From Gammaproteobacteria bacterium (lineage in GTDB: Bacteria; Pseudomonadota; Gammaproteobacteria; JACKNK01), in assembly GCA_024234895.1 (NCBI GenBank), contig JACKNJ010000006.1, forward strand, positions 174,743 through 238,742: a stretch of DNA of 64,000 nt, given 5' to 3'. The notes beneath the pieces are model-generated. The model did no database searches. It saw only the letters and a list, made by a program, of their open reading frames with translations, and was not told the DNA's origin. Of the stretch, positions 48,220 to 57,270 are shown one piece after another (position 1 is the first letter of the stretch; each line of letters opens with the position of its first letter). Made by a program: the position numbers and the translations under genes.

Positions 48220-48273
48220 TCGCATCCCGGTCCGGGCAAACTGACTGAGGTCGGATTGCCCACCCGGTTGTTT

Positions 48274-48302
48274 CCCGGTTCGCGGCCCTGCCGCGAACCG
48301 GG
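48274..48302 (+). other. Strong 12-bp hairpin between dsrC and dsrM
   Basis: CCCGGTTCGCGG pairs perfectly with CCGCGAACCGGG around CCCTG in the 226-bp dsrC-dsrM gap, the longest gap within the dsr operon. There is no T tract, so it looks more like a processing, stabilising or partial termination signal separating abundant dsrC mRNA from the membrane-complex genes. Confidence 0.65.
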
Positions 48303-48445
48303 GCACACCCGCCACGCCGTACCCAATCGGACACGCGCGGAACACCGCCGCAGTCCTTTTCTCCGAATTCATCAGGGCGCGCGCCACCACACCCAGTCAT
48401 ACGGGCGGTCGCGAGGCTCTCAGACGTACTGGAAGATCCGGAAAC

Positions 48446-49189
48446 ATGTCGTTCCTGAGCATTCTCTACGCGCTGTTGTTCTACGCCGCGACCATCCTCC
48501 TGGTCGTCGGTCTGGGTCGTAAGATCGCCCAGTACGCGCGCACCCCTGCCCCGTTGAAGATCCCGACCATGCCTGCGCCGACCACCCAGACGGGTGTCGT
48601 CATCCGCGTCGCCACCGAGGTCGTGTTCTTCCGTCAGCTGTTCAAATCCAACAAGTGGATCTGGGTGTTTGGCTGGATGTTCCACATGGGCCTGTTCCTG
48701 GTCCTGGCGCGCCACCTGCGCTACTTCACCGAGCCGGTCTGGACCTGGGTCGTGCTGATCCAGCCGTTCGGCAAATACGCCTCCTTCGCGATGGTCGCCG
48801 GTCTCGCCGGCCTGTGGGCCCGCCGCATCCTGGTCGAGCGCATCCGCTACATCTCCGCGCCGTCCGATCACCTGATGCTGGCTCTGCTGCTCGGCATCGG
48901 CCTGTCCGGCATGGGCATGACCTTTGTTGCTCACATCGACATCGTGTCGCTGAAGGCCTTCCTGCTCGGCCTGATGCGCTTCGACTGGAGCCACAGCCTG
49001 CCCAGCGACGCGCTGCTGCTGATTCACCTGCTGCTGGTCGCGATCCTGATGATCATCTTCCCGATCAGCAAGCTGCTGCACGCCCCGGGCGTGTTCTTCA
49101 GCCCGACCCTTAATCAGGTCGACAACGCCCGCGAAAAGCGTCATCTGGCCCCCTGGGCGGCCGAACTCGACGCCAAGCGCGCTGAATAA
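48446..49189 (+). CDS. dsrM: DsrM, cytochrome b-type membrane subunit of DsrMKJOP
   Basis: 247 aa NarI-like protein with five or six membrane helices, starting FLSILYALLFYAATILLVVG. Histidines in the helices (WMFHMGLFLVLARHLRY; FVAHID; LIHLLL) are candidates for two haem b groups. Transfers electrons between the quinone pool and DsrK. The start is preceded by GGAAAC. Confidence 0.95.
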   Translation: MSFLSILYALLFYAATILLVVGLGRKIAQYARTPAPLKIPTMPAPTTQTGVVIRVATEVVFFRQLFKSNKWIWVFGWMFHMGLFLVLARHLRYFTEPVWTWVVLIQPFGKYASFAMVAGLAGLWARRILVERIRYISAPSDHLMLALLLGIGLSGMGMTFVAHIDIVSLKAFLLGLMRFDWSHSLPSDALLLIHLLLVAILMIIFPISKLLHAPGVFFSPTLNQVDNAREKRHLAPWAAELDAKRAE

Positions 49190-49207
49190 CGGTTACGGAG
49201 CTTAAAA

Positions 49208-50701
49208 GTGGCTGATTTCGACACCCCTTCGTTCCGCGAATACCCGACGATCCCTGTCCTCCAAGAAGGGATCATGAACAACGGTGGTCCGTTCATCGCC
49301 AAGCCGGCGCATAACGAACCGCTGGGCTATCCGGGCGAACTGATCGACGGTTGGGAAGACGTGGCCGTCGCCAAGCTGGGCGACCTGGCATCCAAGTACC
49401 GTTCCCTGCAGGTGTTCCTGGATTCCTGCGTCAAGTGCGGTGCCTGCACCGACAAGTGCCATTACTTCCAGGGCACCCACGACCCGAAGAACATGCCGGT
49501 TGGTCGTCAGGACCTGCTGCGCAAGGTCTACCGCCGCTACTACACCTTCGCGGGCAAGTATTTCCCGAAGCTGGTCGGCGCGGTCGACATGACCAAGGAA
49601 GTGCTGGACGACTGGTATACCTACTACCACCAGTGTTCGCAGTGCCGCCGCTGCTCGGTGTTCTGCCCTTATGGCATCGATACCGCCGAAATTTCCATGG
49701 CCGCACGCGAGATCATGGACACCGTCGGCCTCGGCTCGAAGTACAACAACGAAATCATCGTCAAGGCGCAGACCATCGGTAACAACCTCGGTCTGCCGGA
49801 GCCGGCGCTGGTCGATACCCTGGGCGGCCTGGAAGAAGACCTGCTCGACGACACCGGTCTGGAGATCAAGGTCCCGGTCGACGTCCACGGCGCCGACGTG
49901 CTGCTGGTGACCCCGTCCGCGGACTTCTTCGCCGAACCGCACATCGACGGCCTGATGGGCTACGCCAAGGTCTTCCATGCGGCCGGCATCTCATGGACGC
50001 TGAGCTCCTACGCCTCGGAAGCGGCCAACTTCTCCATGTTCATCGGCTCTTACGCCAACATGAAGAAGCAGGCCGAGCGCATCCGCAAGGCGGCGCTCGA
50101 ACTGGGCGTCAAGCGTCTGGTCGTCGGTGAGTGCGGTCACGCCTGGCGTGTCGCCTACTCCTTCTGGAACACCCTCGCCGGCCCGTTCGACTTCCTGGAT
50201 CCGAACTACCCGGTGCCGCAGCACATCGTCGAGTTCACGCACCAGCTGCACACCGCCGGCGCGATCAAGTTCGACAAGGAACGCAACGACGGCAAGGTCC
50301 TGACCTTCCACGATTCCTGCAACGTCTCCCGTGCCTCGCGCATGGGCGACAAGCCGGGCGGCCAGTACCGTCTGCCGCGCGACCTGCTGCGTGCCTCGTG
50401 CAACAACTTCGTCGACATGCCGCGCGAGACCATCTTCGAATCCACCTACTGCTGCGGCGGCGGTGGCGGTCTGCTGACCGACGACCTGATGGAAGTACGC
50501 GTCAAGGGCGCCCTGCCCCGCATGGAAGCCCTGAACCACGTCATTCAGGAAAACGGCGTCACGCACATGGCCGCGATCTGTGCCATCTGCAAGACCCAGT
50601 TCGCCAAGGTTCTGCCCTACTACGGCATGGGCATGGATCAGATCATCAGCCTGCATCAGGTCGTCGGCGACGCCCTGGTGCTGGGCACCCCGAACCAGTA
50701 A
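49208..50701 (+). CDS. dsrK: DsrK, HdrD-like iron-sulfur subunit of DsrMKJOP
   Basis: 497 aa cytoplasmic-side protein. Two [4Fe-4S] motifs, CVKCGACTDKC and CSQCRRCSVFCPYG, lie in the first third. The CCG-type domain with TYCCGGGGGLL near the C-terminus binds a noncubane catalytic cluster as in heterodisulfide reductase. Likely exchanges electrons with the DsrC disulfide/trisulfide. 18 bp after dsrM. Confidence 0.96.
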   Translation: MADFDTPSFREYPTIPVLQEGIMNNGGPFIAKPAHNEPLGYPGELIDGWEDVAVAKLGDLASKYRSLQVFLDSCVKCGACTDKCHYFQGTHDPKNMPVGRQDLLRKVYRRYYTFAGKYFPKLVGAVDMTKEVLDDWYTYYHQCSQCRRCSVFCPYGIDTAEISMAAREIMDTVGLGSKYNNEIIVKAQTIGNNLGLPEPALVDTLGGLEEDLLDDTGLEIKVPVDVHGADVLLVTPSADFFAEPHIDGLMGYAKVFHAAGISWTLSSYASEAANFSMFIGSYANMKKQAERIRKAALELGVKRLVVGECGHAWRVAYSFWNTLAGPFDFLDPNYPVPQHIVEFTHQLHTAGAIKFDKERNDGKVLTFHDSCNVSRASRMGDKPGGQYRLPRDLLRASCNNFVDMPRETIFESTYCCGGGGGLLTDDLMEVRVKGALPRMEALNHVIQENGVTHMAAICAICKTQFAKVLPYYGMGMDQIISLHQVVGDALVLGTPNQ

Positions 50702-50783
50702 CCACAACCTTTCCGATCAACAACGGCACTGACGGCGCGTTCGTCGCAGGCCACAGAACGAGACGAATAGAGGAGACGTAACG

Positions 50784-52748
50784 ATGGCAACTCCTTGGAG
50801 TAAGACGCACAAAGGCGAAGGCCACACCTTCCGCAAGTTCAAGGAAGGCAATTACGACTGGCGGTCGTGGGGCGACAAGATCTTCAACGAAGACAAATCG
50901 CACAAGTGCCCGACCTACGTTCTCCGCACCCCGCCGTGCCAGGGCTCCTGCCCGTCCGGTGAGGACATCCGCGGCTGGCTGCAGATCGTGCGCGGCATCG
51001 AGAAGGCGCCGGCTGGCATGGACTGGACCGAGTACGCGTTCCGTCGTTCCACCGAAGCCAACCCGTTCCCGTCCCAGATGGGCCGGGTCTGCCCGGCTCC
51101 GTGTCAGGACGGCTGCAACCGTAACGAAGTCGACGATTTCGTCGGCATCAACGCGGTCGAACAGTTCATCGGCGACACCGCGTTCAAGAACGGCTACAAG
51201 TTCGAGCGTCCGGACGCCACCTCCGGCAAGAAAGTCGCCATCATCGGCGGCGGCCCCGCCGGCATGGCCGCGGCCTACCAGCTGCGCAAGAAGGGTCACG
51301 CCAGCGTCATCATCGAAGCCCAGCCGATGCTCGGCGGCATGATGCGCTACGGCATCCCCGGCTACCGTACCCCGCGTGAAGTTCTGGGCCACGAGATCCA
51401 GCGCATCATCGACATGGGCGACATCGAAGTCCGCACCAACACCCGCGTCGGCAAGGACGTGACCATCGAGCAGCTCGAAGCCGACTTCGACGCCATCGTC
51501 TGGGCGATCGGCTGTCAGACCGGTCGCGGTCTCCCGGTCGAAGGCTGGGACGGCACCCCGAACTGCGTGTCCGGCGTCGCCTTCCTCGACGCCTTCAACA
51601 AGGGCACCCTGCAGGTCACCGCCTCCAAGGTCGTCTGCGTTGGCGGTGGTGATACCTCCATCGACGTCGTCTCCGTGGCTCGCCGTCTGGGTCACATCGA
51701 GAACATCAACGCCAACGAGAGCGCCGAGCAGGTCATCCACGGCTACGTCGCGCACGACGCCGCCCATGCCGCCAAGCGTCAGGGCGCCACCGTCACGCTG
51801 ACCTCGCTGTTCCCGAAGTCGCAGATGACTGCCGCCGAGCACGAAGTGCACGACGCGCTGTACGAAGGTGTCGACATCCAGGACGGCGTCATGCCGATCG
51901 GTCTGGTGAAGGATGCCAACGGTCGCGCCACCGGCCTGAAGATGGCCAAGTGCGAGATGAAGGACGGTCGTCCGGTCGCTGTCGAAGGCTCCGAGTACGT
52001 CATCGAAGCCGACCTGATCGTGTCCGCGATCGGCCAGGGCGGTGACATGAAGGGCATCGAGGCCATGGGCAACGAGCGCAACCTGATCAACGCCGACAAG
52101 CACTACCAGGTTCCGGGCAAGCCGAAGCACTTCGTCTGCGGCGACATCATCCGTCCGCACCTGCTGACCACCGCGATCGGTCAGGCCTCCGTGATGGCCG
52201 ACTCCATCGACGGTTTCTTCAAGAATCAGGAGCTCAAGCCGCGTCCGAAGGTCGACGTGCACCACTGGGATCTGATGGAGAAGCTGCACGAGTCCGGTCT
52301 CGATCCGGCCCCGTACACCCACGAGAACGAAGACTGGGGCACTTCCTCCGCCAAGTACGCGGTGCACAACTTCGAGAACCGCTCCAATCAGGAGATCGTG
52401 CACGCCGAGGACATGTTCCTGGGCCACTTCAAGTTCGAAGAGCGCTACAAGCGCGAGGAAGTCGTGCCGTCCTCCGAGGAGGTGCTGGGTCACTTCGCCG
52501 AGCGCGTCGTCGGTCTCGCCACCGAAACCGCGCAGAAGGAAGCCGAGCGCTGCATGTCCTGCGGCCTGTGCTTCGAATGTGACAACTGCGTCATCTTCTG
52601 CCCGCAGACGGCCGTGTTCCGCGTCAAGAAGAGCGAGGCGACCACCGGGCGCTACGTCGATACCGACTACACCAAGTGCATCGGCTGCCATATCTGCTCC
52701 GACGTATGCCCGACCGGCTACATCGACATGGCGATGGGTGAAGGCTAA
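50784..52748 (+). CDS. dsrL: DsrL, NAD(P)H:acceptor oxidoreductase of oxidative dsr
   Basis: 654 aa. N-terminal Fe-S region (CPTYVLRTPPCQGSCPSG; CPAPCQDGCNRNEVD), then FAD-binding IGGGPAGMAAAYQLRKKG at about 155, NAD(P)-binding VVCVGGGDTSIDVVSVAR at about 290, and a C-terminal ferredoxin domain with CMSCGLCFECDNC and CIGCHICSDVCP. DsrL interacts with DsrAB and takes its electrons to NAD(P) during sulfur oxidation; it is essential in A. vinosum. Length and the C-terminal ferredoxin domain match DsrL-1 of sulfur oxidisers. Confidence 0.97.
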   Translation: MATPWSKTHKGEGHTFRKFKEGNYDWRSWGDKIFNEDKSHKCPTYVLRTPPCQGSCPSGEDIRGWLQIVRGIEKAPAGMDWTEYAFRRSTEANPFPSQMGRVCPAPCQDGCNRNEVDDFVGINAVEQFIGDTAFKNGYKFERPDATSGKKVAIIGGGPAGMAAAYQLRKKGHASVIIEAQPMLGGMMRYGIPGYRTPREVLGHEIQRIIDMGDIEVRTNTRVGKDVTIEQLEADFDAIVWAIGCQTGRGLPVEGWDGTPNCVSGVAFLDAFNKGTLQVTASKVVCVGGGDTSIDVVSVARRLGHIENINANESAEQVIHGYVAHDAAHAAKRQGATVTLTSLFPKSQMTAAEHEVHDALYEGVDIQDGVMPIGLVKDANGRATGLKMAKCEMKDGRPVAVEGSEYVIEADLIVSAIGQGGDMKGIEAMGNERNLINADKHYQVPGKPKHFVCGDIIRPHLLTTAIGQASVMADSIDGFFKNQELKPRPKVDVHHWDLMEKLHESGLDPAPYTHENEDWGTSSAKYAVHNFENRSNQEIVHAEDMFLGHFKFEERYKREEVVPSSEEVLGHFAERVVGLATETAQKEAERCMSCGLCFECDNCVIFCPQTAVFRVKKSEATTGRYVDTDYTKCIGCHICSDVCPTGYIDMAMGEG

Positions 52749-52779
52749 GCGCCAACCAGACCGAGTCAGAGAGAGAAAG

Positions 52780-53187
52780 ATGCGTACATCGCAACGTTCC
52801 AACACCCTACTCGGCCTGGCGACGGTCGCGGTGCTGCTGATCAGCGGCAGCACTGCGGTTTTCGCCGGCGCGCCGGTGCCGATTCTCCCCGAAGCCGTGA
52901 AGAGCGCGGTCGAGGGCGAACGGTCCTGCGTGCGGCCGGCCCAGGAGATGCGTCGCAGTCACATGGACGATCTCAAGCACCAGCGTGACGACACCGTGCA
53001 CGAAGGCGTTCGCACCAAGCGCTTCGCCCTCAAGGAATGCATCGATTGTCACGTGACCAACGACGCCAACGGCGAAAAGGTCAGCATCAAGAGTCGCGAG
53101 CATTTCTGCAATGCGTGCCACTCCTACACCGGTGTGACCCTGGACTGCTGGGATTGCCATGCCTCGCAGCCCGGCGGCGGCCAGTAA
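52780..53187 (+). CDS. dsrJ: DsrJ, periplasmic trihaem cytochrome c
   Basis: 135 aa. Uncleaved signal/anchor at residues 9-29. Three haem c sites: CIDCH (87-91), CNACH (110-114), CWDCH (123-127). C50 in RSCVRP corresponds to the cysteine that serves as an unusual distal haem ligand in A. vinosum DsrJ. The ATG at 52780 lies 31 bp after dsrL with AGAGAGAAAG before it. Confidence 0.96.
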   Translation: MRTSQRSNTLLGLATVAVLLISGSTAVFAGAPVPILPEAVKSAVEGERSCVRPAQEMRRSHMDDLKHQRDDTVHEGVRTKRFALKECIDCHVTNDANGEKVSIKSREHFCNACHSYTGVTLDCWDCHASQPGGGQ

Positions 53188-53236
53188 GCCCCTGCCCGAT
53201 CACGCCGAACTCATACTCTGGGAGCCAACTCCACCC

Positions 53237-54004
53237 ATGAGCAAACAGATCGATTCGACCCTCGCTGACCATCCTGTGGACGGCGCGCGTCGCGACTTCA
53301 TCAAGCAATCCGCCGCCGCGACCGGTGCCGCGCTGGCCTCCGGTGTGCTGCTCTACACCGGCGATGCCACGGCCAAGCCGATCGACGAGCCGATCAGCGC
53401 CAGGCAGCGCTGGGGCATCCTGGTCGACACGACCAAGTGCGCCGACGGCTGCAACGACTGCGTCACCGCCTGCGGCAAGGAAAACGGCTGGAGCAACGTC
53501 GAGCACGACCCGCGCCCGAAGACCGACGCACAGTGGATCCGCACCGTCGAGATCCGCAACAAGCTCACCGGCTCCGAGCACAGCCTGCCACTCATGTGTC
53601 AGCACTGTGAAAATCCGCCGTGCGCGGACGTCTGCCCGACCGGCGCCAGCTTCCGCCGCGAAGACGGTATCGTCCTGGTCGACAAGCACATCTGCATCGG
53701 CTGCCGTTACTGCATGATGGCCTGCCCCTACAAGGCGCGTTCCTTCGTCCACGAGGCCATCGAGAACCAGATTCCGTACGCACCGCGCGGCAAGGGCACC
53801 GTCGAGTCCTGCACGATGTGTGTGCACCGCGTCGACGACGACCGCGACCCGGCCTGTGTCGAGGCCTGCAACCACAAGGCCCTGGTGTTCGGCGATCTCA
53901 AGGATCCGAACAGCGAGATTTCCAAGCAGATGCGCACGCACACCACCAAGGAACTGCGTGCCGATCTGGGTCTCAACACCGGCGTGCGTTACAAGGGCCT
54001 CTGA
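53237..54004 (+). CDS. dsrO: DsrO, periplasmic ferredoxin-like subunit with Tat signal
   Basis: 255 aa. Tat signal RRDFIKQ at residues 18-24, followed by a hydrophobic stretch, so it is exported folded. Four [4Fe-4S] motifs are visible: CADGCNDCVTAC, CQHCENPPCADVC, CIGCRYCMMACP and CTMCVHRVDDDRDPACVEAC. Passes electrons between DsrJ and DsrP. The ATG at 53237 is chosen because earlier codons overlap the dsrJ region and precede no Tat context. Confidence 0.95.
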   Translation: MSKQIDSTLADHPVDGARRDFIKQSAAATGAALASGVLLYTGDATAKPIDEPISARQRWGILVDTTKCADGCNDCVTACGKENGWSNVEHDPRPKTDAQWIRTVEIRNKLTGSEHSLPLMCQHCENPPCADVCPTGASFRREDGIVLVDKHICIGCRYCMMACPYKARSFVHEAIENQIPYAPRGKGTVESCTMCVHRVDDDRDPACVEACNHKALVFGDLKDPNSEISKQMRTHTTKELRADLGLNTGVRYKGL

Positions 54005-54040
54005 GGCCCTCACTAACGCCAACCGAACGAATCGAAAACG

Positions 54041-55264
54041 ATGAAAAAAGTCGAATATCTCGAAATCGAAGGTAACAGCCGTGGGTTCTGGACCCTGGCC
54101 GGCATCCTCGGACTGATCGCCGCCTTCGGGCTCGGTGCCGCGTACACCATGGAACACGCCGGCCACTGGATCACCGGCATGTCCAACCAGGTCATCTGGG
54201 GCACCCCGCACGTGTTCGCGGTGTTCCTGATCGTGGCCGCCTCCGGCGCATTGAACATCGCCTCCATGGGCACCGTGTTCAACCGCCACGTCTATCAGCC
54301 GCTCGGTCGACTGTCCTCCCTGCTCGCGATCGCGCTGCTGGTCGGCGGCCTGATCGTGCTCGTCCTCGACCTCGGTCGTCCGGACCGTCTGATCGTCGCG
54401 ATGACCACGTACAACTTCAAATCCATCTTCGCGTGGAACGTGATCCTGTACACCGGCTTCATCGCCATCACCGGCGTCTACCTGTGGTTCCAGATGGACC
54501 GCACCATGGGCAAGTATTACAAGATCGCCGGTTACGCCGCGTTCGTCTGGCGCCTGATCCTGACCACCGGTACCGGCGCGATCTTCGGCTTCATCGTCGC
54601 GCGTGACGCGTTCGATTCCGCGATCTACCCACCGATGTTCATCATCAACTCGTTCGCGTACGGCATGGCCTTCTTCATCCTGGTCCTGTTCGCCGCGTAC
54701 AAGTGGACCGGTCGTCCGCTGGGCGACAAGATCGTCAACCGCCTGCGCAACATGCTGGGCGTGTTCGTTGCCGCCGCCTTCTATTTCCTTGCGGTCTACC
54801 ACCTGACTGGTCTTTATCACACCGAACGTCACGGCATCGAGGCCTTCATCCTGCGCGATGGCGGCATCTACACCAAGCTGTTCTGGGTCGGTCAGGTCAT
54901 CATCGGCATGTTGATCCCGATGGCGATCGTCTGGTGCCCGCGGCCACGCAACAGCCGCGCGATGATCGCCGCCGCCTCCACCCTCGTCATCCTCGGCGGA
55001 CTGTCGCAGATGTACGTGACCCTGATCGGTGGCCAGGCCTACCCGCTGAACATCTTCCCGGGCTACGAAGTGGTCGGTTCCAGCTTCTTCGACGCCGGCG
55101 TCAACGAGTACTCGCCGAGCCTGTTCGAGGTCATGCTGGGCATCGGTGGCATCGCCATCGCGATGTTGGCGGTCACCTTCGGCGTGAAGATCCTGCGCTT
55201 CCTGCCGACCGACCTGAGCGACAAGGTCGTCGACCCGCACCACACGAAGGAAGCGTCTGCGTAA
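54041..55264 (+). CDS. dsrP: DsrP, NrfD/PsrC-type integral membrane subunit
   Basis: 407 aa with about ten membrane helices; EYLEIEGNSRGFWTLAG at the N-terminus and helices such as WTLAGILGLIAAFGLGAAYT and LLAIALLVGGLIVLVLDLG. The NrfD family exchanges electrons with quinones, here with DsrO. 36 bp after dsrO. Confidence 0.96.
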   Translation: MKKVEYLEIEGNSRGFWTLAGILGLIAAFGLGAAYTMEHAGHWITGMSNQVIWGTPHVFAVFLIVAASGALNIASMGTVFNRHVYQPLGRLSSLLAIALLVGGLIVLVLDLGRPDRLIVAMTTYNFKSIFAWNVILYTGFIAITGVYLWFQMDRTMGKYYKIAGYAAFVWRLILTTGTGAIFGFIVARDAFDSAIYPPMFIINSFAYGMAFFILVLFAAYKWTGRPLGDKIVNRLRNMLGVFVAAAFYFLAVYHLTGLYHTERHGIEAFILRDGGIYTKLFWVGQVIIGMLIPMAIVWCPRPRNSRAMIAAASTLVILGGLSQMYVTLIGGQAYPLNIFPGYEVVGSSFFDAGVNEYSPSLFEVMLGIGGIAIAMLAVTFGVKILRFLPTDLSDKVVDPHHTKEASA

Positions 55265-55272
55265 CAGCATTC

Positions 55273-55378
55273 AACGCAGAGACGCAGAGTACGCGGAGGG
55301 CGCAGAGAGTGATCTTTGCGCCCTTCGTTTTTACCCTTGTGAAAACTCTGCGTCCTCTGCGATCTCCGCGTCTCTGCG
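55273..55378. repeat. Imperfect inverted repeat (family R2, CGCAGAG) between dsrP and dsrN
   Basis: Left arm 55273-55307 and right arm 55346-55378, related to the pair at 28038-28154. It fills the 131-bp dsrP-dsrN gap and could reduce or stabilise transcription into dsrNRS. Confidence 0.85.
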
Positions 55379-55395
55379 ATTAAGCTGTTTTGCTC

Positions 55396-56760
55396 ATGAA
55401 CCGCGTCCTGCTTTCCGCCGCCCATAAGTCTTCGGGCAAGACCACGCTGTCGATCGGCATCGTCGCCACCCTGACGGCGCGCGGGCGCAAGGTTCAGGCC
55501 TTCAAGAAGGGGCCGGATTACATCGACCCGCTGTGGCTCGGGACAGCCTCCGGGCGCGCCTGTCACAACCTCGACTTTCATACCCAGAACGACGCGGAGA
55601 TCGTGCGCTACTTCAGCGCCCACGCGGACGACGCGGACCTCGCCGTGATCGAGGGCAACATGGGCCTGTTCGACAGCATTGATCTGGAAGGCCATGGCTC
55701 CAACGCGGCCCTCGCCGCCCTGCTCCAGACTCCGGTCATCCTGGTGCTCGACGTGCAGGGCATGACCCGCAGCGTGATCCCGGTGATCCAGGGTTACCAG
55801 GCCTTCGATCGGAACATCCGTATCGCCGGTCTGATCTTCAATCGCGTCGGCGGCGAACGGCACGCCACCCGTCTGCGCGAAGTTGTCGCGCATTACCTCG
55901 ATTTGCCGATCGTCGGCATGGTCCACCGCGACGCCCGCCTGAACATCGACGAAAAGCACCTCGGACTGGTGCCGAGCAACGAGTCGCCCGAAGCCCGTGA
56001 CAAGGTGGCGCGTATCGCCGACATCATCGGCGCGCAGATCGACCTGGACCTGCTGGAGCAGATCGCCGCGCAAGCGCCGACCCTCGCTGCCGCCGAGCGG
56101 CCCACGGCGGTCGGCAGCGCGGACGTCCGTCTCGGCATCCCCCACGACGAGGCCTTCGCGTTCTACTACGCCAGCGATCTGGAAGCCCTCCGCGCCGCCG
56201 GTGCCGAACTGGTGTTCTTCGATGCAATACGCGACCAGGCGTTACCGCCAATCGACGGCCTGTTCATCGGCGGCGGCTTCCCGGAGCGACACATGGATGC
56301 CCTGGCAGCAAACACCCCGATGCGGGACGCCATCCGCGCCGCCATCGATAACGACCTGCCCTGCTACGCCGAATGCGGCGGACTGATGTATCTGAGCCGT
56401 GCGATCAACTGGGACGAACGCCGCGCCGACATGGTCGGCGTGATCCCCGCCGAGGTGACCATGCACAAACGCCCGGTCGGGCGCGGCTACACCGAACTCG
56501 CCCAGACCGACGACGCACCGTGGCCGAATCCGACCGCCGAATTCCCCGCGCATGAGTTCCACTACAGCTCGTTGAGTCCGATTGAAGGCTCGCCCCGCTT
56601 CGCCTACCGCGTGCTGCGCGGCAGCGGTATCGACGGCCGGCACGACGGCTACGTCTACCGCAACCTGCTGGCCAGCTACACGCATCTGCGCGATGTCGAA
56701 GGCAACCGCTGGGCCGCACGCTTCGTCGATTTCGTCCGCACCCACAAGTCCAAGGTTTAA
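55396..56760 (+). CDS. dsrN: DsrN, sirohaem amidase (CobB/CbiA-type glutamine amidotransferase)
   Basis: 454 aa. N-terminal dethiobiotin-synthase-like ATPase domain (NRVLLSAAHKSSGKTTLSIG; KKGPDYIDPLWL) and C-terminal class I glutamine amidotransferase with the nucleophile in CYAECGGLMYLS. Homologous to cobyrinate a,c-diamide synthase; in dsr operons it makes the amidated sirohaem of DsrAB. The ATG at 55396 is preferred over a TTG two codons earlier. Confidence 0.94.
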   Translation: MNRVLLSAAHKSSGKTTLSIGIVATLTARGRKVQAFKKGPDYIDPLWLGTASGRACHNLDFHTQNDAEIVRYFSAHADDADLAVIEGNMGLFDSIDLEGHGSNAALAALLQTPVILVLDVQGMTRSVIPVIQGYQAFDRNIRIAGLIFNRVGGERHATRLREVVAHYLDLPIVGMVHRDARLNIDEKHLGLVPSNESPEARDKVARIADIIGAQIDLDLLEQIAAQAPTLAAAERPTAVGSADVRLGIPHDEAFAFYYASDLEALRAAGAELVFFDAIRDQALPPIDGLFIGGGFPERHMDALAANTPMRDAIRAAIDNDLPCYAECGGLMYLSRAINWDERRADMVGVIPAEVTMHKRPVGRGYTELAQTDDAPWPNPTAEFPAHEFHYSSLSPIEGSPRFAYRVLRGSGIDGRHDGYVYRNLLASYTHLRDVEGNRWAARFVDFVRTHKSKV

Positions 56761-56903
56761 GCCCGCGCGCCGGATCGCTACGCTTCAGAGTCGAACCCGC
56801 ATCGGCGCGTCGACCTGTCGCGCCGCCGGCTATCCCGTTCCGCCGCTGGCGCCGCCAACCCGATCCGCGCACCACCGCCACCGAATCTTTCCGGAGACCG
56901 CAC

Positions 56904-57239
56904 ATGCTCACCATCACCGCCGACGCCGCCGAATTCATCCGCCACTCCGCCGAACAGGGTGGCGTGCAGGGCCTGGCCCTGCGGGTCGCCGCGCAACGCA
57001 AGGAGAACGGCGAGATCGAGTACGCGATCGGTTTCGACGAGCCGACCGAGGACGATGTCGAATTCAGGACGGCCGACGTCAAGGTCGTGGTCGCGGCGGT
57101 CTACGCCGACCTGCTGCAGCACTGCGTCATGGACTACGCCGAGGTCGCTCCCGGCGAGCGCCGCATCATTTTCCTGAACCCGAACGACCCGGCCTACGTG
57201 CCGCCGACCGACGTGTCCGGCGACGTTCCCAAGAAGTAA
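56904..57239 (+). CDS. dsrR: DsrR, A-type Fe-S carrier homologue without the ligand cysteines
   Basis: 111 aa HesB/IscA fold beginning MLTITADAAEFIRHSAEQGG, with LALRVAAQRKENGEIEYAIGFDEP. The three cysteines that bind clusters in IscA-type proteins are absent; the only cysteine is in LLQHCVMDYAEV. This matches DsrR of A. vinosum, reported to act after transcription on dsr expression rather than as a cluster carrier. GGAG before the ATG; 143 bp after dsrN. Confidence 0.93.
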   Translation: MLTITADAAEFIRHSAEQGGVQGLALRVAAQRKENGEIEYAIGFDEPTEDDVEFRTADVKVVVAAVYADLLQHCVMDYAEVAPGERRIIFLNPNDPAYVPPTDVSGDVPKK

Positions 57240-57270
57240 CCTCCTCGCCACCGCCCTCAGACCCATTTCG

